A DNA stretch of 64,000 nt from Nothophaeocryptopus gaeumannii. Its lineage: Eukaryota; Ascomycota; Dothideomycetes; Mycosphaerellales; Mycosphaerellaceae. Below are positions 20,052 through 31,311 of this stretch, in pieces; within the stretch, counting starts at the first letter, position 1, and each line of letters starts with the position of its first letter. The stretch is taken from positions 62,001 through 126,000 of the forward strand of contig JASISA010000001.1 of assembly GCA_031771865.1 (NCBI GenBank), written 5' to 3'. The position numbers and the translations under genes are program-made. The notes under the pieces were generated by a model. The model worked only from the letters and a program-made list of their open reading frames with translations. It made no database searches and was not told where the DNA came from.

Positions 20052-20975
20052 ATGGCCGTCCTAGATATGTTCATCGAACAAGGCTCCGCCCTTGCCCGCG
20101 ATACCCTTCAAGAAATGATCGGTCTGGCATCCTCCGCTACACGGGAAATCATCCCGTATGCGCAACTCGGCCTCGCATTCTCTTCCTTCGCCACAGCCGC
20201 AACTGGCATTTGTGCCGTCACTAACACGCTCTTCGGCCTCCACGCCCAGCAACATCTGGCTCTGCAAAGTGTTGAGATCGCCCGTCATATGGCCATGATC
20301 AGCGCCGAAGTCGAAGGAATGAACCAAGCTGCACAGGCAAACCTGAACCTCAACCACCAGCTGTACTTCGCGAAGCACGTCTATGATTTCGTAGACATGC
20401 ACACCGACCGCATGGCCACCCTCGGACCGCAGTGCATGCTTGTCTACCACCCCGGAACAGACTGGCATCCGGCATTCTATCAGCTCACCAAAGAAAAGCC
20501 ATTGGAAGGCCTCTGCGGTGTGACGAACAAGATTGACTTGTTCCGCGCGTGGCTGCCAGCGTTGAGAGAGACTGTTGGGCCTGACGTGGCTTTCAACATC
20601 TTACTTCCAACCATACATCCATATGTGCTACCTGATGAGCTGCTCTTTGATTCCAGTGTAGGAGATCTGCGATTCATTGGATCTGAACATCGGTCGGGAG
20701 AGCCTTATGTCCATCTGACAGCGTCGACGAACACCACTGCTACGATTAGCTATCAATCTGTTGGCGTGCTTGACCCAAGTCCACGATTGACGATCGATCC
20801 TCCCAACAAGCAGAGCAGTTGGACTGATATGTTTGTTCAGAGTGCTATATGGACAGCCATCTGCGGTGCGATCCTCATTGTTGAATCATGGCTCGGTGGC
20901 CACGTTCTCAGAGCATCTTTATCTGCGCTCGTCACCACCCTGCTGTGGCCGGTGATCTGGATTCTTGGCGAATGA
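20052..20975 (+). CDS. Unknown multi-segment membrane protein
   Basis: A 307-residue intron-less protein with an ideal start context (CCACCATGG). Near the N-terminus there is an amphipathic or membrane segment rich in small residues (YAQLGLAFSSFATAATGICA). A long helical region follows (HLALQSVEIARHMAMISAEV, NQAAQANLNLNHQLYF), then a soluble middle with an HPGTDWHPAFYQL block. At the C-terminus there are one or two hydrophobic segments (AIWTAICGAILIVESWLGG, ALVTTLLWPVIWIL). The family is not recognised. The divergent neighbour is also membrane-attached. The pair may act as one membrane complex, which is an inference from arrangement only. Confidence 0.72.
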   Translation: MAVLDMFIEQGSALARDTLQEMIGLASSATREIIPYAQLGLAFSSFATAATGICAVTNTLFGLHAQQHLALQSVEIARHMAMISAEVEGMNQAAQANLNLNHQLYFAKHVYDFVDMHTDRMATLGPQCMLVYHPGTDWHPAFYQLTKEKPLEGLCGVTNKIDLFRAWLPALRETVGPDVAFNILLPTIHPYVLPDELLFDSSVGDLRFIGSEHRSGEPYVHLTASTNTTATISYQSVGVLDPSPRLTIDPPNKQSSWTDMFVQSAIWTAICGAILIVESWLGGHVLRASLSALVTTLLWPVIWILGE

Positions 20976-21552
20976 AAAGATGCGAGAATATGGATGCTCA
21001 ATTCTGGTATCCCACTTGTTTGGCTGTGTCAAAACCTCTCCAGCATGGCAGGCTTTCAGTCTATCTGCCGAGAACTGGCAAGAATGGTTTCTGCGCCTCA
21101 GCCTTGGCCTCTTCATACCTTCCATGAAACGTCCTGCAGTTCAGCGCAGTCAATCCGAGCTGCAGCCAAAGCCGGACCTGTTCATTACCGCGGCACAGCA
21201 GGGTCCAATAGAGCAGTATGGAACGACGCCCGCTTGATACGCGGATACTTCGCGAATGTCGCGTGAAGGAGCACGCAAATTTTCCGAAGCTCCAGTGATC
21301 AAATTTCAGTTGTGTTACAAACGCCGAGCCCATGAGTCTCGCATTGGCATAACTACTTGTATATGCTCATAGAATGACCCTGAGCGATTTGCGGCAATTT
21401 CACGTCCGTTCTGTCAAGGTTGGCTCACCCGCTTTTATGTAAACGCCATGTATATATACTCTGATTGCTTTCTTTGTGGCCCGTTGTGGCCAATCTCGAC
21501 AACAGCTACTCAATTCAGCAAGACCCTTTGCAAGTTCGGAAAATGGGCTCCA
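20976..21552. other. Intergenic, 577 nt
   Basis: Convergent 3' ends of the unknown membrane gene and the broken propeller gene. Only shadow ORFs are seen. Confidence 0.4.
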
Positions 21553-22595
21553 TCACAACAACCTCCTCGTGTCAACAGCAAGAACCTGTGCGCCCACGGT
21601 GACATTGCCGTTGACGGGAATGCCCAACCCGCCTCCCGTCACGACATACAGCATATGCTGATCCTTGATCGTTCTGCCAAAAGCAACCGACGTCGGCTGT
21701 GCAATCTCTGTGGAATTGAGATCCCCAGCAATGACTTTCAAGGAGCCGCCATCCTTCAATCCAAGCCTGACCCAGTCGCAAAATACGCATGTTCGCCTCG
21801 GATGTCGAAGTCATCCGCTTGCGTGGGCAGAGTAAATTCAGCAATGAGCTCTGCTTCATCAGCTGGAAGTCCATCGGGTGTGATGCGCATACGAGCGAAA
21901 GTGTTGGCACCAGTGTTTGCAAAGTACAGTGTATTGTCGACGACGAGCTTGCCGTTGACAGCAGATCCTCCATACAGCGGATCAGACACCAAAGCTGTGA
22001 GATTGTTCTCGATGACGACTTCTCGAGTTCCGGTCCGAGAGTTGATTCTTCATATCTTGCCGGAATAGACATCGCCAACAAGGATGTTGTTTGGAAGACC
22101 TGTTTTGGGTAGGCTGCAAAGACCATTTGGGAACCTCATCTCGCGTAGGTGTGTGAGTTTTCGTGCTTCTGCTGTGCTTGAATTCACTATATTGAAAGAT
22201 GTATGCCAGATACTCCAGCTGCCGGGTGGCATGGCATCTCTACCACCAAACGAGAAGTTCCCAACAGCGGTAGCGAAGACGTCGTGTTCGATCTCGGCGA
22301 TACCAGAAACACTCGTGGCATTTGGAAATCGAATGACCGTTTCAGGCTTTGGGTCGTTGTCGAAGGGATTGATCTCATCGAGATGTGGCTGATCCAGCAG
22401 TGTGACCAGCAGGTTTCCATTGCTTCGAACGGCGATGTTCTCGAGAAAGGTGCCTTGCGGATACTGGTAGAGCAGTCGAGTGGCGTCCTGCTTCTTGGCG
22501 TCTCCGTACTGATCGTTTAGGCGATGGCAAACGATGCTCGTCACGAAGCAATTGAAGCCACATGTCAGCTCGAAAATGGAGATTGGGCGCATCAT
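21553..22595 (-). pseudogene. SMP-30/gluconolactonase-like six-bladed beta-propeller, broken
   Basis: The minus strand encodes a fungal lactonase-like propeller in pieces. The first piece (22595-22053) carries YPQGTFLENIAVRSNGNLLV, VSGIAEIEHDVFATAVGNFS and LPNNILVGDVYSGKI. It stops at TGA 22050-22052, and the frame continues past it with RINSRTGTREVV...DPLYGGSAVNGKLVVDNT and LYFANTGANTFARMRITPDG. Relatives have Trp (TGG) at the stop position. The frame then shifts near 21757-21770, and the last blade (IAQPTSVAFGRTIKDQHMLY) is in another frame. Two independent breaks make a pseudogene likely, although sequence error is possible. The N-terminal residues are hydrophobic and could be a signal peptide. 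Confidence 0.78.
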
Positions 22596-22992
22596 GTTGA
22601 TGTTATGTGGCCTGATTGAAACATCGAGGGGGCAAACCGGAGATAGAACATTCTCCTATTATACCTCGTCGTGTGTTGGCGACAATTTTTGGTTTGCAGA
22701 TCTTGATGCACGCTTGGTATATGCAAATGCATGTTGTAATGATCCTTGAGGAAGAACAGTCTGTTAGAAGAGAGTTAGCTTCTTCGAGTCTTATGAGCGG
22801 AAGGAACCTCATCCACTCATAGAGGGTGCACTGCCCACCCGTAGACTTGGCGCAGAGGAAGAGACGATACTGCCAAGGATGAGGATTGTGCGAAGTTGCG
22901 AAAATCGCAGATAACGGTCAGGTACTAGAGTTATACAGCCTTCGGAGAGCGGAAGTCGGTTCGAGCTTTGTTCCACTTCTTATCTACCTCTT
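22596..22992. other. Intergenic, 397 nt
   Basis: Between the broken propeller gene and the 3' end of the GT31-like gene. Nothing recognisable. Confidence 0.4.
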
Positions 22993-24543
22993 CTACGGAA
23001 CCCACTTCACTTCGCACCCCTCATGAGAATCCTTAAACTCCGTAATGCGATCTTGCAACCAGCCACTCGTCCAGCGAGGTACGTTCTCGTCTTTGCCGAT
23101 ATCCTCGCCCCTAACCTCAGCATACGCAAGCTCATCATACCCAAGCTGTATCTTGTTATCGATAGCGCATGTCCCTTCCGTCCATTTCCACTGCAAACAC
23201 TCTTCTCTCCGCCTACATGCTTCCGCACAGCCTGCCACACTCTGAGTGGCGGCTTGGTCGTGATGATCGTATGTCGGGTATGATTCGTCATCGACATCGA
23301 ATTGTGACCCGCCTGAGAGGTTATCCCACCCCTCTCGACTCGCTTGATTTGCGAGCACGACAGGGTCGACAAAATTTGCAAACGTATCTCGGTATAAGTA
23401 GGGTGTCTCCCAGCCATGCTCCCTAGTCCATTCGTTTTGAAACTGCCAGAGCGCATCGATCTCTGCAGGACTCACATGATGCCAGGTCACCGCCGGTGCG
23501 CACCACATCTCGCTTGACCAGTCCAGCGTCAAAGGGTCCTTGCCTTGGATCAAGGGGGAGACTTTTGTGACTTGGATGCCAACTTCTTCGAAAGCTTGGG
23601 CGAGAACGGCATCTCCGCAGCATGTACGGTTTGTGGTCTCTTCCCATCGGGTATCGTACGCTTCTGGTCCACCCTGTGCCTCATTTCGCGTTGTCTCCAG
23701 CTTCTCGATAGCGGCTCGAGACATTACGACTCCACTTCCTCCATGGGCAAACAAGGTCCGCTCTTCACTGAGAAGCATCGCGACGGATCCTAGGTAAAGT
23801 GGATCCTTGGGATTCAGCTTCCTTAGCCACAGTAGTAGGTTAAGCCAGGACAAGCTCGTATCTGCCTCCATCATAACGAACCACTCAATATCCTCGGACG
23901 CAGTCTGATATGCCTGGTGGATCATAGGCAAGAACTTCCACTTATCCAAAGTCCAAGCGGATTGTGAATTGAGCTGACTGATGTCTTGGCCTCCGCGACT
24001 GAGCCGATGAATGTCTCGGTATATGGCAAAGTCATCGCTCATTGTGCGCGTGTATTCGGTCACTCGTGAGAGGACGTCGACGATCGATTGTTCGCCAAAT
24101 GTTTGATCCAGGTCCGAGATGACCATGAGATTTGGAATGCACTTGAAAGTTGTCGCAAGATGCATCGGGAGTCTTTGGTAGATAGCAGTCGCTCCAGTCT
24201 TCAGGATTACAAAAACGCGGTCCGCGCCAGGAAGCTTACGGCAGTCTTCTTCACTGCTTGAAGCCTCATCGCTACTGCTAGGTTCAGTGCTCGTTTCGAT
24301 CTCGTATGCGACGAGTGGCTCGACTTGCTGCTCGACACTGCTCTCGATTGTTTCTCCGCCTATCTCTGCGGGCTTCTCTACTTCCTGCACATAGGGGGTG
24401 GCTAATTGAGGAGCACCTGGTATCCTCCATGCGTCTCTGAAGATGAAAATGGCCAGGACGCTGACTGAAAGGAAGATTGCCAGTCTACTTAGAACAGTGC
24501 TCGACCCGCCAGAGAACACAGATCGATTGATCATTTTTTCCAT
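22993..24543 (-). CDS. GT31-like type II membrane glycosyltransferase
   Basis: A 516-residue intron-less protein. The N-terminus has a single signal anchor (LAIFLSVSVLAIFIF after ~20 residues), followed by a Glu/Ser-rich stem. The lumenal catalytic domain contains RVFVILKTGATAIYQRLPMH, SDDFAIYRDIHRL, WTLDKWKFLPMIHQAYQ and WFVMMEADTSLSWLNLLLW (the acidic metal-binding motif region). It also has LFAHGGSGVVMSRAAIE and TCCGDAVLAQAFEEVG. This matches the fungal glycosyltransferase family 31 proteins of Golgi type. A Cys-rich PAN-like stretch (CAEACRRREECLQWKW) lies near the C-terminus. Donor and acceptor sugars cannot be told from sequence. The start ATG 24543 is followed directly by the anchor. 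Confidence 0.85.
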   Translation of the reverse strand: MEKMINRSVFSGGSSTVLSRLAIFLSVSVLAIFIFRDAWRIPGAPQLATPYVQEVEKPAEIGGETIESSVEQQVEPLVAYEIETSTEPSSSDEASSSEEDCRKLPGADRVFVILKTGATAIYQRLPMHLATTFKCIPNLMVISDLDQTFGEQSIVDVLSRVTEYTRTMSDDFAIYRDIHRLSRGGQDISQLNSQSAWTLDKWKFLPMIHQAYQTASEDIEWFVMMEADTSLSWLNLLLWLRKLNPKDPLYLGSVAMLLSEERTLFAHGGSGVVMSRAAIEKLETTRNEAQGGPEAYDTRWEETTNRTCCGDAVLAQAFEEVGIQVTKVSPLIQGKDPLTLDWSSEMWCAPAVTWHHVSPAEIDALWQFQNEWTREHGWETPYLYRDTFANFVDPVVLANQASREGWDNLSGGSQFDVDDESYPTYDHHDQAATQSVAGCAEACRRREECLQWKWTEGTCAIDNKIQLGYDELAYAEVRGEDIGKDENVPRWTSGWLQDRITEFKDSHEGCEVKWVP

Positions 24544-26382
24544 GTCTCCTCATCGCAAAGGCAAAGGCGAAACAGAATCAGAACAGGAAGTAGAAGAAGG
24601 GAACGGCAGCATCATGGCGTGCTACTTTAGAGAGAGAGAAGAGAGGAAGAGAGTGTGAGAGATACTGGAGCCAGTCATCATGCGACGGCGAAATAAGCAA
24701 CGACCATACCTTGTGTCTATTCGGAGAGAATGACAGGGGCCGCGCTCCACGAGAGCAGCGAACATGACCTCGCGCCGATCCAGCGAAGCATGGAGGCGGA
24801 GTAGTGCTGATGAGAGATATCCCGGACAGTTGTGAGAGAGATCCCGGATGGTTGTGACAGGAAGTGACAGGAGAAGACACTTATTGGCAGACTGCGTGCA
24901 TCGACATGTTCCGGAAAGAGCCTTTTTCGGGTTCGCTGGGGAGCTGGAGACATCCGCAGTGAGGCCGTACGTGGTGGTTCCATGCGTATCCCCTTTTCCA
25001 GTGACATTACAGTATGCGCTTTTGTTGGAGACTTGAATCCCAAGAGCCGAAATCCTGACTCCTGAATGTAGATGCCGAGCCCGATGTCGACCGGCAGAGA
25101 AGGCATTAATTAAATGAATCCTGGCGTAGAGATTGGGGTAACAGTTGGTTGTGGGTTCGCTGCGCGGGGCAGCGGACACGTGGAAGTTTGCAGGATCTCG
25201 AAACTACACATAGTTCTGCCATGGCAAGCATCAGGGGTTAGTTGATCCCAAGGGCGGCGGTGGTGTGAGTGGCGGGGGTCGCCCTGGAGGCGGAAGAGGG
25301 TTGTCGTTGTCGTTGTCGTGAGAGCGAGGGTCCGACCTCACACCGTAACTTATCGCCACTCCTCCCTCCTCTGCCTCGCGCTCTTACTTTGGCAATGGAT
25401 TGTCAATCGTAATACACTGCCGCCCGTCTAAGCTCGGTGAACCAGATCACGCCAAGATCTCTCACTGTCATCAAACTCGAAGGCAAGATCCGTGACCTTC
25501 CTGGTCGCTTGACTGCGATGACTTCAGCCTCATATTCGACCACCCGAACGAGAAGATGAAAAGCTGGGCCGTAAACTTCCAGTGGGAATATAAGACTCCA
25601 TGCACACCCAACATTGATGGCATAAATGGTCCTGGATTCGGATGGGATAGTTTCGCGAGCGAGCTACCGTACATTATCTCGGTTCATCCAGGAGGCTTGT
25701 GCATTGCGCATGTTAAATCGATTGATGACCTGGTTAGCTTTTGATCTCCCGCGACGAGAGAGCTTTGAGGAGACAAAGCCGATTTGTGAACAGTGGATCA
25801 AGTACGCGGATCAGTGGATTGACGCGGCGTCGGACATAAGGTGTGCGTTTTGCAACAAGGACAACGTGAGGAGATGTATTCGGCCACAACGGCCTTGACC
25901 TGCTGAAGCCGACAAAAGTATAGCTGGACCTCAGGTCGCCTCTCCAGATTTCGAGTATTCTTGTGGTAGAGCCAACTTTGATGACAGTTGACAGTTCGTC
26001 ATTCCTCAGGTATCTTGTTACATTTCGTGATACGTGTGTACGCTTCTGTATCAAAACTTATTTGCTGGACTCACCGACCGCACTTCAAAAGCGTGTGCAA
26101 AGCGTCTCCTGCAAGAAGTATTTCTATCTCCACCTGCAGCACCACTTACAATGCAACCTCTCAAAGTCAACCCCTCCTTCCTCTCCCTCCTAACAACCTT
26201 CCACTCCATACCTCTCAATACCAGCTTCTCCCTTCACACATCTGAGCTTGTACACGGCTACGTTGGCGCTCTTATGCTTCAATCGCCAGACTGATGCGGT
26301 CGGAGGGCTGGAAAGCGTAGATCGTTGCATGCCAGCTTTTGGATTTCTGCAAGCCGTCTCATAAGTGGCGACGATAGTCTTG
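24544..26382. other. Long intergenic region, 1839 nt
   Basis: Upstream of the GT31-like gene there is a GA/CT-biased stretch (about 24600-24660) and a short GTTGTC tandem near 25300. ORFs of 60-130 codons exist. One near 25626-25898 has a Cys/Trp-containing end, but nothing is convincing as a gene. It may hold a long promoter or an RNA gene I cannot recognise. Confidence 0.35.
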
Positions 26383-27056
26383 CTAGCTCGAGAATGCAAC
26401 ATGATATGCCTCAACATGTCGGACTTCCTCACTGGCCATTCGCCCGCGGTTCTCCTGAAACCATGGCTGTTCTCGAAACGTTCGATGAGCTTCGATGCTT
26501 TCCCAGCCCGCAACAACCACCAGTGCCTTGCCCCTGACATCTCCGTGCAGTACGTCTTCGTACGTAACCCCTTGAGCGGCTGCTATAGGTGCAGGTCTTG
26601 GTTGATCAGGTCCTTCTCGGCTGAGGGTCGCCACGTCTGCTAGGTAGTCTGGAGATGGAGCTTTCTCGAAGTAGATGAAGCATACCTCCGTCACGGGTGA
26701 TGAGACGGCCTTCACGAAGGCTTCGTGAGGTTCGAAGTCGACGTGATAGCTGTACTTGGGTTCGGGTAGGTCAGGATGTGTCATTTCAAGACCTGACCGT
26801 GCATGCCAGGAGTAGCCATTGTCGTATGCTAGGGAACAGGTGCTGATGAGAAGCAAGTTCGGGATAGAGTGCTTGTTTCCAACTTACTCGTAAGCACAGT
26901 GAGGGTACCCGGATGCTCGACCTGTGTGCCGTGTCGTGCTCCTCGTATCTCGTCCACTGAACCAAGTTCTCGCCTTAACTCTGAAGGAGCAGGAACCTCT
27001 GGACTAGGAAAATAGCTGTTCGGCGCCGGATAGGCTTTTACACTTGTTATGGGCAT
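26383..27056 (-). CDS. ABM/Dabb-like alpha+beta barrel protein
   Basis: Exons 27056-26888 and 26828-26383 on the minus strand (59-nt intron, GTAAGT...CCCTAG) give 204 residues starting MPITSVKAYPAP. The C-terminal half has the stress-responsive/antibiotic-monooxygenase barrel pattern (KALVVVAGWESIEAHRTFRE, then EEVRHVEAYHVAF). Proteins of this fold are found as small oxygenases, cyclases or stress proteins, often in fungal secondary-metabolite clusters. The N-terminal half has a related hydrophobic/acidic pattern and may be a second barrel repeat. The intron is supported because the frames on either side join to LTVLTTYDNGYSWHARSG. The substrate is unknown. Confidence 0.75.
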
Positions 27057-27778
27057 CTTTGGGTGGGAGGGTTCGGCTACTAGCGTAGGCTTCAAACCAA
27101 AATTATACAAGTTGAGAACAGCTATATGAATATGAAATCCAGAGAACAGGCATATGTTCTTTCAGTAAGTCATACCACTTCACGCCCCGATTGTCCGTCC
27201 TGGCTGTCCTTCAGCGATGCTTACGGCGAGCCGGTGCATGATTTTTTCGCGCCCATCTCTTACTCCGGCACCACCCGCCCTTCACTCTTTTCCGGTTGTC
27301 AAACGACTCTGATGCGATCCTTCGTCTTGCGAGCTCAACGTGTCTCAGGGCTATTATTGGAAATGTCTGGTATTGAGAGGGAACGACAGTCGAAGCACCG
27401 GATTTGGCATGTTCGCATAGGTGGGAGTCATTGTTGGACGACGTCTGCAGGGACGGCGTGTCATTTGGACTGAGAATCGGCAAATGCTTTCCTGATCAAG
27501 CATCCATCCTCATGGCGACCCAAAGGATGTTGCGTGCAGATGTGCAGGAAGAGACGCGACGCGCGGAACCGAGTTCCAGCGCAGTGCCAAGAGACGCTAG
27601 CCTGACAAGTAAATCTTTCCCGACCTCGCAAAAGACTCCACCTCCGCCTCCACCATCTTCCCCAACACAAGACCAGAAGACGCATTTGCAATGGCCAGGC
27701 GGGCGCCGTGAAGGTATATGAAGGAGGTTGAAGGTAAGTCCATGTTCGCCAGAGTTCACTCCTTCTCCAGCTTCCAAA
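27057..27778. other. Intergenic, 722 nt
   Basis: Shared upstream region of the divergent ABM-like and PhyH-like genes. It has short ORFs only (one Pro-rich frame near 27500-27720). Because the two genes diverge from here, it may act as a common control region. Confidence 0.4.
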
Positions 27779-28839
27779 ATGTCTTCTTTCCTCATCCGCA
27801 TCCGCCCGGCATTGCCTTCGCGACGCGTCCGGTCGATGGCAACAGCATCACGTCTACCCTCCATCCTCCCTCAGATCGTCCAACCAACACCAGATGAGAT
27901 CGCATCTGGAAGACTCGGCCCTCACAATCTCGAACACGCCGTCCGGAGCCTCCACGAAGATGGCCTCGTCGTGGTCTCCGACGTGATCCCTCACAAAGAC
28001 CTCGATGCCCTGAACGTGAAGATGGTCCAAGACGCACGAGCCCTTCAGTCTCGTGGAAAGGACATGCCGTTCAACTACAATGTCGGCAACATTCAGCAAG
28101 ACCCACCACCCCTCAAGGAGCATTTCTACAACTCCATATGCTTAAACCCGATCGCCGCCCAAATTACGACATGTATGATGGGACCCAAGCCGAAATGGAC
28201 GTTCTGTAGTGGGAACTCCGCCCTTCCACCTGTCAAAGGCTCGAATGCTGAACCACAACGCCAGCCAGTCCACGCCGATGCAGATTTTGCACATCCATCT
28301 CACTCATTCGCTCTGGTCGTCAACGTGCCTTTGATCAAGTTCACGCCTGAGAACGGAAGCACTGAAGTCTGGCTCGGTACGCATACCGGTTCGCTTTCGG
28401 GTTTGCAAGTCCAGGATGGCGCTCACGGCGAGCGAGCCAGCGGTCGGATCAAAGAGGACCTGCTTGAAGAAAGACGAAAGGTCCGAGGTCCTAGCCAACC
28501 GGTTATCGAGAAGGGGAGTCTTGTCATTCGAGATTTGAGATTGTGGCATGCTGGGATGCCGAATTGGACCGATGAGGTGAGGGTCATGCTTGCGATGAGT
28601 ATGCTTCGTCCATATGAGAAGAGCATTGAGCCATGATGATACTGATGAACCACGCAGTTCATTTCGCTCCTTGGTATCGCAACCCGATGAGGCTTGAGTT
28701 CTCAGAAAATCTTAAACCTCAGATCGATCAGCAGGATCTGCTTGAAGTTCCTGTTGACTATGTTAGTGAGCAAGAAGCAGAGTCAAGATATCTCAACAGA
28801 GGCTTCGGGAATAGTTATGACTTCAATCAATCGCCATAG
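27779..28839 (+). CDS. Phytanoyl-CoA dioxygenase (PhyH) family, Fe(II)/2-oxoglutarate oxygenase
   Basis: Exons 27779-28598 and 28658-28839 (59-nt intron GTATGC...CACGCAG) give 333 residues. The splice is needed to recover the normal C-terminus (after VMLAM: IHFAPWYRNPMRLEFSENLK). The iron-binding HxD is in QPVHADADFAHPSHSF and the distal His in LRLWHAGMPNW. Between them is FTPENGSTEVWLGTHTGS, typical of the family. The first ~25 residues are Arg-rich (IRIRPALPSRRVRSMATASR) and could target mitochondria. Such enzymes act on fatty acyl-CoAs or as tailoring hydroxylases of secondary metabolites. Context (ABM-like protein, P450, Zn2Cys6 regulator nearby) hints at the latter. Confidence 0.87.
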
Positions 28840-29129
28840 CCCATGGGGAAGTGGTGTGAACATTATGATGAATTCCAACTGCATCGCTAACACAATGGTA
28901 TAGTGACCTCCAAAGCAGTTTCAAGCAGACTCCATCCCATAAACTCCTCGAACTCCTTCATCCCATCACAAAACCCCTCCATCCCTTTCTTCTCAGTATC
29001 GCTCAAGGCAACCACCAAATAAATCCCGCCCCCTCAAATTCTCTCCAAATCAACTCCTCGCCGGCTAGTCCGACTATACGCGAAAGAAGAACATGCTTAG
29101 TCGATGCAGCAGAGATCAGACTGGTCTAG

Positions 29130-29431
29130 TCATGACAGCTCACTTGCAAGCTCCTCTCTTATCCTCTGCGCCCGATGTCTCCTCTGCGCTTCCGGCAGAG
29201 AATCCTTGGCGCGGTTGTCGAAGACTTTGAACCGGTTCTCTACGGCTGAGGAGGCGACTGTGCCGAAGGGGATTCTGTGAAAAGAACAAAGGTTAGATTG
29301 AATCTGTAAAGTGGATATGGAAATGGAGGGGCGTACTGTGTGTGGTCTGCTGTGAAGACGTATGCTACGCTGAGGGGGAAACAGGCTATGCCTCCTAGGG
29401 CGAAGAGGGGTTTGACGAGTGCTGCCGACAT
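29130..29431 (-). CDS. 79-residue single-pass membrane protein
   Basis: Exons 29431-29337 and 29274-29130 on the minus strand (62-nt intron GTACGC...TTTCACAG) give 79 residues. An N-terminal hydrophobic segment (LVKPLFALGGIACFPLSVAY) is followed by IPFGTVASSAVENRFKVFDN and a basic helical tail (LPEAQRRHRAQRIREELASE). It resembles the small inner-mitochondrial or ER membrane proteins of fungi in size and charge layout, but I do not recognise a specific family. The in-frame join and the protein-like exon 2 support the model. Unspliced, the frame ends in low-complexity residues. Confidence 0.55.
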
Positions 29432-31311
29432 GGTCGATTTGGGACGTGGATGATTGATTGGTTGGTCGAATAGATTGATCGTCTTCTTTGCTTGGTGGTG
29501 GTTGGGGGCGGATGGTTGTACCGCGGATATGGTAGGTAATGCAGTAGGTTCTCGGTCGGCGATTAATTGATTGCTTTGAGATTGAATGCAGTGCTTCCAA
29601 TGCTGTACTGATATGCTGATGTGGAGATAGATCTACCACGGCTGTGAAACAGGAACACAATAGTTATATATCACCAACCTTGCGCGACTAAACAATCGAA
29701 CAATCATTCTACGTGCCTACCTGTTCCTACCGATCTTCTCCTTTGATCATCACACGTGGAATGTCGTACACTTCCCGAAGACATCTCGCATTGTGGCGTG
29801 GCAGGTGGTGAGAACTTGTGGTGTGATGCGCTGCGGCGCAGGAAACGCCCGCCTTGAGCCAAGACAGCTGACAGCGCCTGGCAGACAGTTTCGGGCAGGC
29901 ACTCCGAAGTAAGGTCGTGCAAGGATGCCCATCACGTACAGTTCTGCTTGGGGCGAGTTTCGGGCCTCGGCGTCCACCGTGACACGAAACTGGAAACAAG
30001 ACGTGCAGGGATGCGGTGGGAAAGCCGGGTGTTGAGATGTGTCTCCTGACATCGCTACCGACAGAGCACACCGTCTGCAACACCACACGCTCTTTCATCA
30101 TGCCTGGTATCAAACTCGTTCTGCTGAAGCCTGAGCCACGGTTCTAGCGAGAAGGATTCCAATATCTAATGATGTATGGTACGCGGATATCTCCCGCAGG
30201 AGGTCCGGGTCTAGAGGGGCGTGTCGTGTCTTCTGATACATGACACGCTTGGTCTGTTATGTCCGGGGTGCATGCTCGAGATTGAGAAAACGGCAGTAGT
30301 GGTCTCCAGGATATATACAGCATCATCCAAAAGACTACTCCTCTTGGAAAGGAACACACCCCTCCATCACTGGTCCACCATCCCCAATCTCCTCTCAAAG
30401 CCGCGGGCGGCACGTTTTCATATCACTTAACCTTTTTCCAAGTTAAAAGCCCCACGATCTTCGCCATGTGCGATAACCTACAAGTCAAGAAAGACCACCG
30501 CCGTCAGGACTTATCACTACCGCCTATCTGCCTCCAATGCCGATGGAACTGGAAAGTATACTCGTCTCTTCCGGTAGCACCACGTATGGAGGGTATGGAC
30601 CAGACGGCATGCGGGAAACTGCTTCCACGTTATCAACCGACGGCTGGATCGACGAAAGGTATTGAAGGGAGTTGTCTTGCTTGGTGAAATCTTGAGATGG
30701 ACGAAATGGACTTTCGGGATAAGCTGATCCCCGGGAGCAACGATGGAATAGCCTGGCCCCAATAAGTGCACACGATGTTTTGTAAGGCGGCATCGATGGT
30801 GAGTGCCCAGAGCATAATGGCTTCCCTTCCCCATCATAGAGATGCGTTCATGGTCTGAAAGATAGGGCTGACGATTGGACCAGGCCATACCATCTCCAAA
30901 ACCAGGAATAACTGCGACTCATCAGCGGACCATTCAGCAAACATCACGATGCTCACTCCGGACTCGACTCCATTCCGACTGATCATGGCTCGGTCTTTTC
31001 ACCAGTTGTATCTCCGAATCGGTGTCGGATCTGTCAGGCGTAGCAAACGCATGGAATCCTGGTATTATCTCGAAGCGGGGTTGGCTGTTCACTCGGAAAC
31101 AGTGGCGATTGGAAAGTCAGAAGGTATGCCGTGCGTTGCGCGGTACAGTATGTTCCTGAGTTTTCTAGGAATTGGAAAGGAGCACTGCAACTACCTAACT
31201 CAGAATGGGTAACGCCAGCATGGTAGTAATCAGGCTTTTCGAGCTTAATCATTTGCATAAGCTCATCAATCCGCGCGGGTAGACGGGACTTGCTCGGCCG
31301 GCAGCTATCCA
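29432..31311. other. Long intergenic region, 1880 nt
   Basis: No ORF here shows a recognisable domain on either strand. The longest (29727-30113, 30517-30888 minus) are Cys/Arg/Pro-rich shadows. It separates the small membrane protein from the P450 terminator. I see no long repeats or terminal inverted repeats, so a transposon relic is not supported. Confidence 0.35.

Noticed and set aside
25290..25330. GTTGTC tandem and GA-rich tract as a regulatory element
   Set aside because: Short, imperfect and common in fungal intergenic DNA. No basis for a specific role.
25626..25898. ORF with a Cys-containing end (ASDIRCAFCNKDNVRRC)
   Set aside because: The zinc-finger look rests on three Cys. There is no ATG in a good context and no upstream domain.
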